This document shows, piece by piece, positions 1-6,906 of a stretch of 42,837 nucleotides of DNA. Origin of the DNA: a virus; the IMG/VR virus record IMGVR_UViG_3300020596_000044, positions 1-42,837 of that record. One strand, written 5' to 3'. Positions within the stretch are counted from its first letter, which is position 1; each line of letters begins with the position of its first letter. The notes below the pieces were generated by a model, which had not been told where the DNA came from, did no database searches, and worked only from the letters and a program-made list of their open reading frames with translations. Made by a program: the position numbers and the translations under genes.

Positions 1-36
1 TTGCCGATGGTCACGCCGTTGCCGATGGTCACGCCG
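1..36. repeat. Two perfect tandem 18-bp repeats
   Basis: The unit TTGCCGATGGTCACGCCG occurs twice back to back at 1-18 and 19-36. It is in frame with the partial minus-strand gene and encodes Val-Thr-Ile-Gly-Asn-Gly repeats. More copies may lie outside the window. Such units expand and contract by slippage. Confidence 0.9.
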
Positions 37-113
37 TCCCAGACGCATACGTAGTCGCCTACGTACACGGTGACTACCGTTCCATCCGGGTTAGTGTGCT
101 GTATCGTGTGCAT
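1..113 (-). CDS. Partial small protein with HTNPDG and VTIGNG motifs
   Basis: The start is the ATG at 111-113, 7-8 nt after a strong AGGAGGAAC Shine-Dalgarno, and the gene runs off the left edge after 37 codons. The product begins MHTIQHTNPDGTVVTVYVGD and continues into two tandem VTIGNG hexapeptides encoded by an 18-bp repeat. The hexapeptide spacing resembles left-handed beta-helix proteins, but too little is visible to say so. It overlaps the end of the helix-turn-helix gene to its right. A 28-codon ORF at 17537-17623 shares the HTNP-G-x-V-T-x-Y-V-G-D pattern. The function is unknown. Confidence 0.6.
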   Translation of the reverse strand, partial: MHTIQHTNPDGTVVTVYVGDYVCVWDGVTIGNGVTIG

Positions 114-534
114 GTTCTGTTCCTCCTAGGTTGCTGTGGCGGTGTTGGTGATGATCGAGGTATCGGACATTTTTCAAGTCGATGCTGGTGACGTGAGCGA
201 AGACAAGCGCTGCCACCAGATCGAGAACGTCCTGACGCTTTGAGATCGTTGCCGTGCGGTGAAACTCCTCACGGAGGGCGTTCAAGGTGCCGGCGATAGC
301 TTGCTCAAGCTGTAGAAGCCGGTTTGTTTCCTTGGTTCGTGTCGCCTGCTCGACCAGATCGCCCCCGCTCTCAACAAGACTATGCAGGCGAGCTTCGACA
401 GATTTCCGAGGTCGGGCCCCGGCGCGGTAGCGGGAGAGGCTGGCCGCTGACGAGCCAAGTTGCTGGGCAGCGAGAGCGGCGTTGCCCCCGTTCATTTCGA
501 CCAGACGGGTTACCAGTTCGGGAATCGTTCTCAT
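91..534 (-). CDS. Small helix-turn-helix protein
   Basis: A 147-residue protein from the ATG at 534 (MRTIPELVTRL). An ATG 15 nt further up is possible, but the 534 start forms an ATGA overlap with the upstream reading frame. Residues about 15-45 (NAALAAQQLGSSAASLSRYR, then a basic run) look like an XRE/Cro-type helix-turn-helix in which one helix recognises DNA. The rest is predicted helical (many Leu, Glu and Arg) and ends His-rich. It could be a phage regulator. No target is visible. The DNA-binding fold is inferred from pattern only. Confidence 0.6.
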   Translation of the reverse strand: MRTIPELVTRLVEMNGGNAALAAQQLGSSAASLSRYRAGARPRKSVEARLHSLVESGGDLVEQATRTKETNRLLQLEQAIAGTLNALREEFHRTATISKRQDVLDLVAALVFAHVTSIDLKNVRYLDHHQHRHSNLGGTEHAHDTAH

Positions 535-538
535 CCCG

Positions 539-658
539 CTACCTGCCAAACTTTGTAGCCGAGCTTCCGCAAAGTGGCGATGAAGTCGTCAAACACTGCA
601 TGTCCAATGAGGTGAGGTACTCCTCGGGGATTATTTCTGGAGCCGTGTAGACGTACAC
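539..658 (-). CDS. Short GTG-start ORF, possibly a frameshifted small gene
   Basis: A GTG lies 2 nt after the TGA of the gene to the right and opens a 39-codon frame whose first half looks coding (VYVYTAPEIIPEEYLTSLD). Its second half looks poor. From about 600 downward a different frame reads VFDDFIATLRKLGYKVWQV and stops with a TGA overlapping the next ATG at 534 (ATGA). The change in coding quality half-way suggests one gene split by a single-base shift, or two overlapping short peptides. The function is unknown. Confidence 0.3.
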   Translation of the reverse strand: MYVYTAPEIIPEEYLTSLDMQCLTTSSPLCGSSATKFGR

Positions 659-660
659 GA

Positions 661-1023
661 TCAGCTTCCCAGTGGCTTGGAGAACTGCGAGAGATCGATG
701 TTCGCCAAATCCGGGGCAAGCTTGATCGGGGAGGTGGCCTCGTTGTACTTGTTGACGAAGTTCGGCTCGGGCGTGAGGATAAGACCTATTCGGTCGGCCT
801 CAATCGTCGCAGACTTCACCGGGGAGTAGAACGGAAACCCATAGGGGACGATCTGAACCGAGTTCTGCTGGGGAATCGGATGCAGGATCAACCAATCCTT
901 CGTCTTAACGGTCTTCTTAACGTGATCGATTTCCAGAATCTTGGTCATGATCTGGGGCATTCCGTTGAGGAAATCGATTCCTACTACTTTTCCCACGAAA
1001 GGGGCAAGGTCAGAACAAAGCAT
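661..1023 (-). CDS. Uncharacterised 120-residue protein
   Basis: The start is the ATG at 1021-1023, 6-7 nt after GGAGAAG; a longer frame to 1083 would run through the terminator hairpin and is rejected. The protein begins MLCSDLAPFVGKVVGIDF and ends SQFSKPLGS. It alternates hydrophobic and polar residues as in a beta-rich fold and has no motif I recognise. It has its own promoter (1062-1090) and is separated from the upstream gene by a terminator, so it is probably transcribed independently. Confidence 0.7.
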   Translation of the reverse strand: MLCSDLAPFVGKVVGIDFLNGMPQIMTKILEIDHVKKTVKTKDWLILHPIPQQNSVQIVPYGFPFYSPVKSATIEADRIGLILTPEPNFVNKYNEATSPIKLAPDLANIDLSQFSKPLGS

Positions 1024-1035
1024 AATCTTCTCCAA

Positions 1036-1061
1036 ACAAAAAAGGGGCACGAGGCCCCCTT
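1036..1061 (-). terminator. Rho-independent terminator overlapping a promoter
   Basis: On the minus strand AAGGGG (1061-1056) pairs with CCCCTT (1047-1042) around an 8-nt loop, followed by a run of T. It lies just after the gene ending at 1087 and before the gene starting at 1023. Confidence 0.75.
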
Positions 1062-1090
1062 GATGTATCCCACGAGGATTCAAAAATCAA
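1062..1090 (-). promoter_or_regulatory. Candidate early promoter (TTGATT, 17 nt, TACATC)
   Basis: TTGATT at 1090-1085, 17-nt spacer, then GGGATACATC with the -10 hexamer at 1067-1062. The -35 overlaps the TGA stop of the upstream gene. The same bipartite motif occurs at 4203-4230, 22808-22835 and 33163-33190. Transcription would begin inside the 5' arm of the terminator hairpin at 1036-1061, which would stop that hairpin forming in its own transcript. Confidence 0.55.
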
Positions 1091-1812
1091 GCCTGAGGTG
1101 GGGTTTCTACCAAAATGGGCTCGAATACCGCAGCCGGGGTCGGACGACCCGTAACGATCTTCGGCTTGGTTCCCGGCTTGGGACCGGGCTTGCTCTTGAC
1201 CGGAACCTTCTTGGTGAGACGGTCAATCGTGATCTGCTGAGACATCAGGGTCTTCATCAGGTCTTCGTTCTGCTTACGGAGCATTTCCACGACTTCGGTG
1301 TTTCCCGTGGCCTGTACGGGTGCCTCGTTCTGGAATATCTTTGCCTCTTCGAGAGCAATCGGCGACACCGGAACCGGGTCACTAAGAAGGGGCTGGGTCT
1401 GTGAACGGAACGAGTGGTTCTTCTCGGCCTGCTCCTCGGTGGCAACCACAGACTCATCCAGAGTACGACCGAAACCCTTGAAGAAATTCTTCTGGTCCTG
1501 ATTCATATCGGAGAGGTTGTCCGGGAACGTCGAACCAACCCAACGGTTGCCCTTGTTTCCCCAGATGATCTCAAGCCAGTTCTTTCCCGACTTCGAATGG
1601 GTCTGGTTCGCGAGAAGCGTAGCCATTGTGTCGGACTTTTGCGCCACGGGGGACATCGCAAGACGCACCAATTCGTTCGCCTCATCGTAGGGGAGTTGTT
1701 CCAGATTCACAACGAACACATTATTCGTCGCTGCATGGAAACCGAGGACCATTACGGACGCACGGTTATAGGTGGCAAAATGCCGAGTACCCTTGGGAAT
1801 CACATCATTCAT
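1087..1812 (-). CDS. Uncharacterised protein with coiled-coil and basic tail
   Basis: A 241-residue protein. The ATG at 1812 overlaps the upstream stop (TGATG) and follows GAGGAG; a GTG one codon earlier is an alternative. The N-terminal ~80 residues are compact and mixed. Residues ~115-165 are polar and Pro/Gln-rich. Residues ~170-200 (VEMLRKQNEDLMKTLMSQQI) look like a short coiled coil. The C-terminus has a Pro/Lys/Gly-rich tract (KSKPGPKPGTKPK), typical of a nucleic-acid or partner-binding tail. It is the last gene of an operon running from 2545. I do not recognise the family. Confidence 0.75.
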   Translation of the reverse strand: MNDVIPKGTRHFATYNRASVMVLGFHAATNNVFVVNLEQLPYDEANELVRLAMSPVAQKSDTMATLLANQTHSKSGKNWLEIIWGNKGNRWVGSTFPDNLSDMNQDQKNFFKGFGRTLDESVVATEEQAEKNHSFRSQTQPLLSDPVPVSPIALEEAKIFQNEAPVQATGNTEVVEMLRKQNEDLMKTLMSQQITIDRLTKKVPVKSKPGPKPGTKPKIVTGRPTPAAVFEPILVETPPQA

Positions 1813-2099
1813 CACTTCTTCTCCTCTGAAATTTCATTTACTGGTAGATTTGCCGCTGCCTTTTCCGCTTTCCTGATCTCAACCATGGCACCGTCATAGT
1901 TGATACCAGTGGCATCATAAATCGCCCGAACAATCGCATCCCGGGAATTTCCAATAGTCGAAAATTCATGATCCGCAATCGCGGACGATCCATCAAAACG
2001 ACGACACTCGGTCTGGGTCCGCGCCAACAACTGGAGCATCACCACCAGCGGACCCACCTGAATCGTCGTCGGCTTCAATATTGTTTCCGCATCAAACAT
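1812..2099 (-). CDS. Uncharacterised 95-residue protein
   Basis: The start is the ATG at 2099, which overlaps the upstream stop (TGATG) and follows GAGGAG by about 9 nt; the GTG at 2105 is less likely. Sequence: MFDAETILKPTTIQVGPLVV, then a Thr/Cys/Arg segment and a helical, Ala/Glu/Lys-rich C-terminus. No domain is recognised. It is the middle gene of a three-gene translationally coupled operon (2545 to 1087). Confidence 0.7.
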   Translation of the reverse strand: MFDAETILKPTTIQVGPLVVMLQLLARTQTECRRFDGSSAIADHEFSTIGNSRDAIVRAIYDATGINYDGAMVEIRKAEKAAANLPVNEISEEKK

Positions 2100-2545
2100 C
2101 AACACTCTCCTCGTTTTACAATCCGTTTGATCTCCCGAACTACCCCGGAAATATCATCGCTCAGTTTTACACACTGGTATTTATAGACTGATACAATAAA
2201 TTCCCGTACATTTCGTAGTTGTAAATTTAATTGATTTTGATTTTCGGGCATCACGTCGATTCCCAATGCCACGGTTCCCGGGGTGGCGAGGCTCAGGTAG
2301 GAATCCCAATCTGGGGGATTCAGGGAGGGGTTTGAGATGATGAAACATCTCGGCGTATCCCATTTAAGGGCGTTTCGCATGGATTCTTTGGTCATCCGAT
2401 GGGCAGTTTTTCGATCTACAGTACCGTATTGATCAAGGTTCACGTGCATATAGGAACCCGGTTCGAACGCACCGATAAGCTCCCGGATCAGAGTTTTTTT
2501 CAACTCCGTCTCTTCCCCGCGAACGAATACGAATACTTTGTTCAT
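2099..2545 (-). CDS. Uncharacterised 148-residue protein, first gene of a late operon
   Basis: Begins MNKVFVFVRGEETELKKTLI after GAGGAC. The opening strand followed by a helix resembles the start of a nucleotide-binding alpha/beta fold, but there is no Walker A motif. Later hydrophobic segments (RCFIISNPSL, GTVALGIDVM) fit beta strands of such a fold. It has a TAAATA late promoter about 24 nt upstream and a strong terminator behind that, so it heads a separate late transcript with the two genes to its left. The function is unknown. Confidence 0.75.
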   Translation of the reverse strand: MNKVFVFVRGEETELKKTLIRELIGAFEPGSYMHVNLDQYGTVDRKTAHRMTKESMRNALKWDTPRCFIISNPSLNPPDWDSYLSLATPGTVALGIDVMPENQNQLNLQLRNVREFIVSVYKYQCVKLSDDISGVVREIKRIVKRGEC

Positions 2546-2568
2546 CGTGTCCTCAAATTTTCTCCGTC

Positions 2569-2574
2569 TATTTA
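2569..2574 (-). promoter_or_regulatory. Candidate late promoter (CTAAATAG)
   Basis: CTAAATAG on the minus strand matches the core of the T4 late promoter TATAAATA. The predicted transcript would start near 2562 and reach the ATG at 2545 with a short leader containing GAGGAC. Confidence 0.6.
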
Positions 2575-2581
2575 GGGCCGA

Positions 2582-2620
2582 AGAAAAAATTATGCGGAGA
2601 TTAGCGGGCTTAATCTCCGC
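2582..2620 (-). terminator. Strong rho-independent terminator
   Basis: A perfect 10-bp stem GCGGAGATTA / TAATCTCCGC (2620-2611 and 2603-2594 on the minus strand) with a 7-nt loop, followed by ATAATTTTTT. It ends the transcript through the clpS-like gene just before the late promoter at 2569. Confidence 0.9.
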
Positions 2621-2640
2621 AATACCTCAACAGTAGAAAT

Positions 2641-2964
2641 TTATATATCAATCAGGGGTCCGAGACCTTCTAGATCGGGAATGATTTGGAATTCGAGTGG
2701 ATATCCGGCTTTTTCGGCACGTAGCATGGCCCGGAGGACTTTGGTTTCGGCCACGTCTCGGGTGTATGTCCCGATACAAACCTGACCCTTGTCGTGGAGA
2801 ATCCGGAATATCTCGTCCGTTTCGGTTACGGAGAATATTTCCAAGAATAGAGTTTTGGCATATTCCATTGGAGTCACGGTGTCGTTCATCACGTAGACCT
2901 GATACATCCGGGGGTTCACCACGGTGGGGGGTTCCGGCGGAAATAACGGTCCTAGGTCGGGCAT
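2641..2964 (-). CDS. clpS: ClpS-like adaptor of the ClpAP protease
   Basis: A 107-residue protein. Residues ~21-100 match the ClpS core: YQVYVMNDTVTPMEY corresponds to E. coli YKVILVNDDYTPMEF, and the segments ILHDKG and RDVAETKV correspond to AVHYQGK and AEVAETKV. The N-degron pocket residues Asn27-Asp28 and His57 are present, while the second Asp of the DD pair is Thr29. ClpS delivers proteins with bulky N-terminal residues to the ClpA N-domain and blocks ClpA degradation of other substrates. A phage copy could redirect host ClpAP. The ATG overlaps the stop of the metallophosphoesterase (TAATG), so the two are co-translated. It ends just before a strong terminator. Confidence 0.88.
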   Translation of the reverse strand: MPDLGPLFPPEPPTVVNPRMYQVYVMNDTVTPMEYAKTLFLEIFSVTETDEIFRILHDKGQVCIGTYTRDVAETKVLRAMLRAEKAGYPLEFQIIPDLEGLGPLIDI

Positions 2965-4163
2965 TATTTCTTCTTCGGTTTTTCGTCCACGAAGGGAACG
3001 ATTCGAGATGAGTCGGTCATCGGATATAGGGCGTCATAGAACTCGTCGGGTTGCCGGTGATAGACCTTTCCGGCGGCTACCGCCATGGTCATACCCACGG
3101 GAACGTATTCCGCAAGGGCCTGTCGGGATTGCGTATCAACGTGCCAGATACCGAATCCGTTGGCCCATTTCTGACCATCCGTATAGGTGGCATCCCTACG
3201 GTGGCCCGATCCGAACTGATGCCATTCATACGGACCATAGGTGCTGTTGTAGAAATGCTGAACCAAATGGCTGTGATGATGTCCATTCCATCCCGGAATT
3301 CCAAGCAGACGACCGGCGGGGAAATGATGCGCGCATACCGAATTGTAATACGTCTTGTAGTTCCGACGTACTTCTTTTTTGATCCCCGCGTCCGCGTATG
3401 CGCCATTCATATCGGTCTTTGCGATATAGTTAATCTCGTACCGATCAAGACCGAAGAATTTCCGCATGTCCATTCCATGGAGATCGGCCAATAAGGCTTT
3501 CGCCGCCGGAGCAACTTCGGTGAAGAAACGAATCACCCGGGCCTCGTGATTTCCCTCGATCAGGTCAATTTCTGCATCAGGAGCGGCCTCGCGCATCTGT
3601 CGAAAAATCTCCAAACCGGATTTGATTCGACCGGCCACGTCCCACTCGCGGGGATCGTTCGGATATTTTCCGAATTCCGGGCAATCAAAGTGATCCCCGT
3701 TTGAGACGATCACGTCTGGTTTAACCCGCTTGATCGTATCAATCATAACGCGAAGCATAAACGGATCACATTCCGCGTCATGCAAATCATTACAACCGAT
3801 AATGATTCGGTGACGATTGCCAGAATCTTTCCGGTACATCTCGCCATACGAGGTCCGGTCGATCCAAACCTTTCGAAGATTATCCGTTGCCACCGAGCGA
3901 GCAATTGCAGACTTCAATGTCTGCTGGGCACGGGTTTGGATGATTCCCGCTGCGCGACGGAATTCCAAAAAGGTCCCAAATAGTGCCTCGTAGACGACTT
4001 CGGGAATGTTCCCGTTATCACGGTAACGCTTTCGCGTAATCGGAGAGTCTCCAACGGACTCTTGTTCTTTCAGAAGATCATTCAGACATTCTTCTTTCGT
4101 GAAGGATTGATCTCCATATTGGACCTTCGTTCTCGATTTTAATACTACTTTGGATCGGCCCAC
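2964..4163 (-). CDS. Calcineurin-like metallophosphoesterase with N-terminal HNH-repeat DNA-binding domain
   Basis: 399 residues from a GTG preceded by AAGGAG. Residues ~23-73 fit the homing-endonuclease-associated (HNH_repeat) helix-turn-helix: a helix, then PITRKRYRDN, then LFGTFLEFRRAAG. Residues ~118-330 form a two-metal phosphoesterase with D126-x-H128, GDH 156-158, GNHE 204-207, a histidine pair 278-279 and GHHHSH 293-298, all expected metal ligands. Such enzymes cleave phosphodiesters in nucleic acids or nucleotides. The DNA-binding repeat suggests a DNA substrate. It is transcribed from an early-type promoter (4203-4230) and possibly a late one (4249), together with the ClpS gene. The exact substrate is unknown. 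Confidence 0.85.
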   Translation of the reverse strand: MGRSKVVLKSRTKVQYGDQSFTKEECLNDLLKEQESVGDSPITRKRYRDNGNIPEVVYEALFGTFLEFRRAAGIIQTRAQQTLKSAIARSVATDNLRKVWIDRTSYGEMYRKDSGNRHRIIIGCNDLHDAECDPFMLRVMIDTIKRVKPDVIVSNGDHFDCPEFGKYPNDPREWDVAGRIKSGLEIFRQMREAAPDAEIDLIEGNHEARVIRFFTEVAPAAKALLADLHGMDMRKFFGLDRYEINYIAKTDMNGAYADAGIKKEVRRNYKTYYNSVCAHHFPAGRLLGIPGWNGHHHSHLVQHFYNSTYGPYEWHQFGSGHRRDATYTDGQKWANGFGIWHVDTQSRQALAEYVPVGMTMAVAAGKVYHRQPDEFYDALYPMTDSSRIVPFVDEKPKKK

Positions 4164-4202
4164 GAGTTTTCTCCTTAGTCCGAATACACTCTAGTTAGTG
4201 TC

Positions 4203-4230
4203 GATGTATCCCGACAAAACACAAAATCAA
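4203..4230 (-). promoter_or_regulatory. Candidate early promoter (TTGATT, 16 nt, TACATC)
   Basis: TTGATT at 4230-4225, 16-nt spacer, GGGATACATC with its hexamer at 4208-4203. It predicts a leader of about 35 nt with AAGGAG ahead of the GTG at 4163. It is one of four copies of this motif. Confidence 0.6.
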
Positions 4231-4248
4231 GTAGGACCACCACTTCCC

Positions 4249-4254
4249 TATTTA
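4249..4254 (-). promoter_or_regulatory. Candidate late promoter (CTAAATAG)
   Basis: CTAAATAG lies about 20 nt upstream of the early-type promoter of the metallophosphoesterase, giving a tandem late/early arrangement and a leader of about 80 nt for late transcripts. Confidence 0.45.
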
Positions 4255-4264
4255 GTTCGATCAA

Positions 4265-4417
4265 TTATGGTCTCGCGTAAACCGCTTGTGTCTCACAATT
4301 CCAATATAAAAGGTCATTCAGAGGAATCGGTTCCCCCGTGATTGAACACGTCACGGCCCAATTCTCATAGATGCGACGGATGGCCCGATCCCAATCACTC
4401 TTCGGGTTCAGAAGCAT
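4265..4417 (-). CDS. Small uncharacterised protein
   Basis: About 50 residues from the ATG at 4417 (MLLNPKSDWDRAIRRIYENW), which overlaps the end of the neighbouring gene by 23 nt. The frame stays open up to 4522, but a start there would need a 128-nt overlap. Two Cys in CSITGEP and NCETQ and the pattern IYENWAVTCSITGEPIPL suggest a small folded domain, perhaps zinc-binding together with a His or Cys partner that is not obvious. The function is unknown. Confidence 0.55.
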   Translation of the reverse strand: MLLNPKSDWDRAIRRIYENWAVTCSITGEPIPLNDLLYWNCETQAVYARP

Positions 4418-4826
4418 CACGGATTGGATTTCCAACAACAGTTCGGGCGGCCCAGCGACTTCGAACTGGACGGGCAAGAGGATTAGTTTTGCGAGCTTTC
4501 TGGAGACGGATGGCGTTGGCATCTACGGGTTCCTTAGAAGGGGGATTCCGCATCAAACTGTAAATGCGCTCATCCAGTTGTTGAAGGATGGACAAAAATA
4601 TACGCGTGTGTTCGACCCGGCCAATTGCCGCGATCTTGGCTATTTTTTGATTGATCTCGACCTTCATCGTCTGACATTCGGCGATGGTCATTTGCCGAAG
4701 TGTCTTGCGACGAGACAAAATGTCGTCGCGTTCTTGTGCCAACGCCTTGGATAGCACGCCGGTCGTCTGACTAATATCAGACAACCGGTCTCGATCTTTT
4801 TTGGTGAGAAAGATTATCTCATTCAC
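4395..4826 (-). CDS. Uncharacterised helical protein
   Basis: A 143-residue, Lys/Arg/Glu/Gln-rich, largely helical protein (MNEIIFLTKKDRDRLSDISQ) with heptad-like Leu/Ile spacing over ~15-90 that would suit a coiled coil, and a basic Pro-rich tail. The ATG overlaps the upstream stop (ATGA). No family is recognised. Confidence 0.65.
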   Translation of the reverse strand: MNEIIFLTKKDRDRLSDISQTTGVLSKALAQERDDILSRRKTLRQMTIAECQTMKVEINQKIAKIAAIGRVEHTRIFLSILQQLDERIYSLMRNPPSKEPVDANAIRLQKARKTNPLARPVRSRWAARTVVGNPIRDASEPEE

Positions 4827-5197
4827 GAAGTTTCTTTTTCCTTTTTCTCGGACATATCCGAGAAGAACGAGTAGCCCCGAACGGGTTCGCCCTTTTTGTT
4901 CAAGAAGACCATTCCCGTCCTCTGACGCTGAACAGTATTGAACTTATTCATGTTTTCACCCGTAAGAAAGGGCTCCACATAACGGGCGTATTCTAGCGCG
5001 CGTTCGATTTCAATCGCCCCGGCGGGTCCATACTTGACCCCGTCCTTCTCGTATCCATAACCACGTTTTACGTCCGCCTGCTCGGCGTTGATCATGAACG
5101 AGGTGAAATCCATATAGGATGGGTGCCCGTCTTTCTCCCCGAGGGAAATGAAATGATTTGCCCGATTTCTTTCACGATGAATCTGATGTTCGAACAT
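4823..5197 (-). CDS. Uncharacterised 124-residue protein
   Basis: The start is the ATG at 5197 (MFEHQIHRERNRANHFISLG) after AAGAGAT; the frame extends to 5230 but overlaps the upstream gene. Tyr/Phe-rich and Lys/Glu-rich, with no signal peptide. It is coupled to the next gene through ATGA. The function is unknown. Confidence 0.7.
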   Translation of the reverse strand: MFEHQIHRERNRANHFISLGEKDGHPSYMDFTSFMINAEQADVKRGYGYEKDGVKYGPAGAIEIERALEYARYVEPFLTGENMNKFNTVQRQRTGMVFLNKKGEPVRGYSFFSDMSEKKEKETS

Positions 5198-5207
5198 GTA
5201 ATCTCTT

Positions 5208-5906
5208 TTACAGGTTGGTCTTGGTTCCACTGATAACTCTTTTAGTCACCGGATCGACCTTTACGAGGTAGAAATAGGTAACCCCGGAGTCAATAGTTGT
5301 ATACGCGGAGGACGTATATTTCTTAATAATCAACGCCACCGGAGAATTGGTTTTGATGTACGCGTGGCTGATCGACCACAAAACGTCCAATCCGTATTGG
5401 GTACGTGCGGTCCTAAGACCCACATTACAGACCGACAGAACGGGGCTTTCCACTTCCAATGCTACCCGACGCGCGGCATTGAAAACGCCATCAACAGTCG
5501 TGGTAGACGCATTCAGGGCAAGGTTCGATACGTCGAATCCCTTGGAAATAAGAAAATCCGAGATATCGTCCCGGATGGGTCCGTCAATAGCGGCTCGAAC
5601 GGCAACCTCGGACAACCCGGGGGTGAGATGGTTGATGGTCCTGAAATTCAAGTCTAGGGAGAGCGTCAGAGAGGATTCATAAATCCGGGAGTACTGATCC
5701 GCAATGATTGCCGCAATGGCCGTGGCGGGGCTCGCACCGTTAGCCATGACACCCGGCCCGGTGGGATCGAGTCCAGAGTCAGGAACCCAACCACCAGCGC
5801 CACTGATATAGGTTGTAACAAGGGCTCCCGTATAGGTTTCGTCCTGCAAGGGAAGTGTCGTAATGATCCCGGCGACGGTTTGGTCGGTCCACTCTGTCAG
5901 GGTCAT
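5208..5906 (-). CDS. Probable virion-associated protein
   Basis: 232 residues, rich in Thr, Ser, Ala, Val and Gly, with few charged clusters. This composition is typical of phage structural proteins. It starts MTLTEWTDQTVAGIITTLPL and overlaps the upstream gene by ATGA. The C-terminal part (GVTYFYLVKVDPVTKRVISG) looks like a beta strand pair. No specific family is recognised, so the structural role is an inference from composition and neighbours. Confidence 0.65.
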   Translation of the reverse strand: MTLTEWTDQTVAGIITTLPLQDETYTGALVTTYISGAGGWVPDSGLDPTGPGVMANGASPATAIAAIIADQYSRIYESSLTLSLDLNFRTINHLTPGLSEVAVRAAIDGPIRDDISDFLISKGFDVSNLALNASTTTVDGVFNAARRVALEVESPVLSVCNVGLRTARTQYGLDVLWSISHAYIKTNSPVALIIKKYTSSAYTTIDSGVTYFYLVKVDPVTKRVISGTKTNL

Positions 5907-6550
5907 GTCACTGCTCGCATAAGATTCTCAAGAACCATCTTGGCCTTGGCGGACTTCATCTCATCCAATTGATTCGTAATCGCACACAAATCAGTCTCCG
6001 ATTCCACCACGAGACCGCTACGATTGTTCTCGATGATCATTTTCACGTCCGGAATCGCATCGTTGATCTGTTCTATTACTGATTGGAACGAGTTCGGGAG
6101 CATGATCCGAAACGGAAACACAACGACCTTCATTTCACTTCGGGCGGGACGCGAAGCCAATCGGGACAGAATTGGATAATTTGGCTCCTCTTCCATCTCC
6201 TCCTCAGGTTCACCACATCCCGCCAACGAACAATCCTTGGGTGAAATCGATTCGAACGGGTTCTGAACCGGACCACGCTGCGGAAGATTTGGGGTATTCG
6301 CCTGACCCGGACCGGGTGCCATTCCGGGAGCGGCACCCGGCGCACCCGGAGCCGAGGTATTGATCGTGATCGGTCCCATCTGGGCGGGATTCATCCCCTG
6401 CATGGCCTTCTTCAACGCATCAGCCGGATTTATCGCCTGCACAGTTTTGGTTGTCTGTTGGTTCTGTCCCGTCGTGGGCTGAAAAGATACGTCCATCGAG
6501 GTCTCCTTCACCTTGACGCGTCTCCCCGAAGTCTTTTTAGTCTTTGCCAT
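5903..6550 (-). CDS. Uncharacterised protein with disordered Pro/Gly/Met-rich middle
   Basis: 215 residues from the ATG at 6550 after GAGGAACG. Residues 1-20 are strongly basic, ~35-110 are low-complexity Gln/Thr/Pro/Gly/Ala (for example SAPGAPGAAPGMAPGPGQ), then comes an acidic patch with two Cys, and ~135-215 form a compact domain (MKVVVFPFRIMLPNSFQSVI). The pattern of a flexible linker joining a basic tail to a folded domain occurs in virion assembly proteins, but the role is unproven. Confidence 0.65.
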   Translation of the reverse strand: MAKTKKTSGRRVKVKETSMDVSFQPTTGQNQQTTKTVQAINPADALKKAMQGMNPAQMGPITINTSAPGAPGAAPGMAPGPGQANTPNLPQRGPVQNPFESISPKDCSLAGCGEPEEEMEEEPNYPILSRLASRPARSEMKVVVFPFRIMLPNSFQSVIEQINDAIPDVKMIIENNRSGLVVESETDLCAITNQLDEMKSAKAKMVLENLMRAVT

Positions 6551-6560
6551 CACTCGTTCC

Positions 6561-6893
6561 TCAATGAATCGACTCGTTCGAGTAGTCGATGAATTTCACC
6601 ATCATACCGGCAATCACCCTGTTCGAGGGATCAACCACATACAGCATAGGGAGATTATCATCGTTTTCGGGTTCGCCCTCAACAATCCGTCCCCCGACGA
6701 CCCGCTTCAATATCTTTTCGCCCTCTTCTTGAGCGGAACTCACCGCCGCCCCAATTTTGGAAAATACCCCGGTGTCGTATTCGCGTTTTTCGCATTCCTT
6801 ATTCGATTCGTGTTCATCATCCAGCATGATCTCAACCTGAAAATACCCTCGGTGGATTTTCTTCTCCACAAACGCTCCGAAATGATCGAACAT
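6561..6893 (-). CDS. Uncharacterised 110-residue protein
   Basis: The preferred start is the ATG at 6893 (MFDHFGAFVEKKIHRGYFQV) with GAGGG about 11 nt upstream, placed 13 nt after the previous stop. A GTG at 6968 would give 135 residues but overlaps that gene by 62 nt. Acidic overall (DDEHESNKECEKREYD), with a beta-rich end (NLPMLYVVDPSNRVIAGMMV). The function is unknown. Confidence 0.65.
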   Translation of the reverse strand: MFDHFGAFVEKKIHRGYFQVEIMLDDEHESNKECEKREYDTGVFSKIGAAVSSAQEEGEKILKRVVGGRIVEGEPENDDNLPMLYVVDPSNRVIAGMMVKFIDYSNESIH

Positions 6894-6906
6894 CAAAAAC
6901 GATCCC

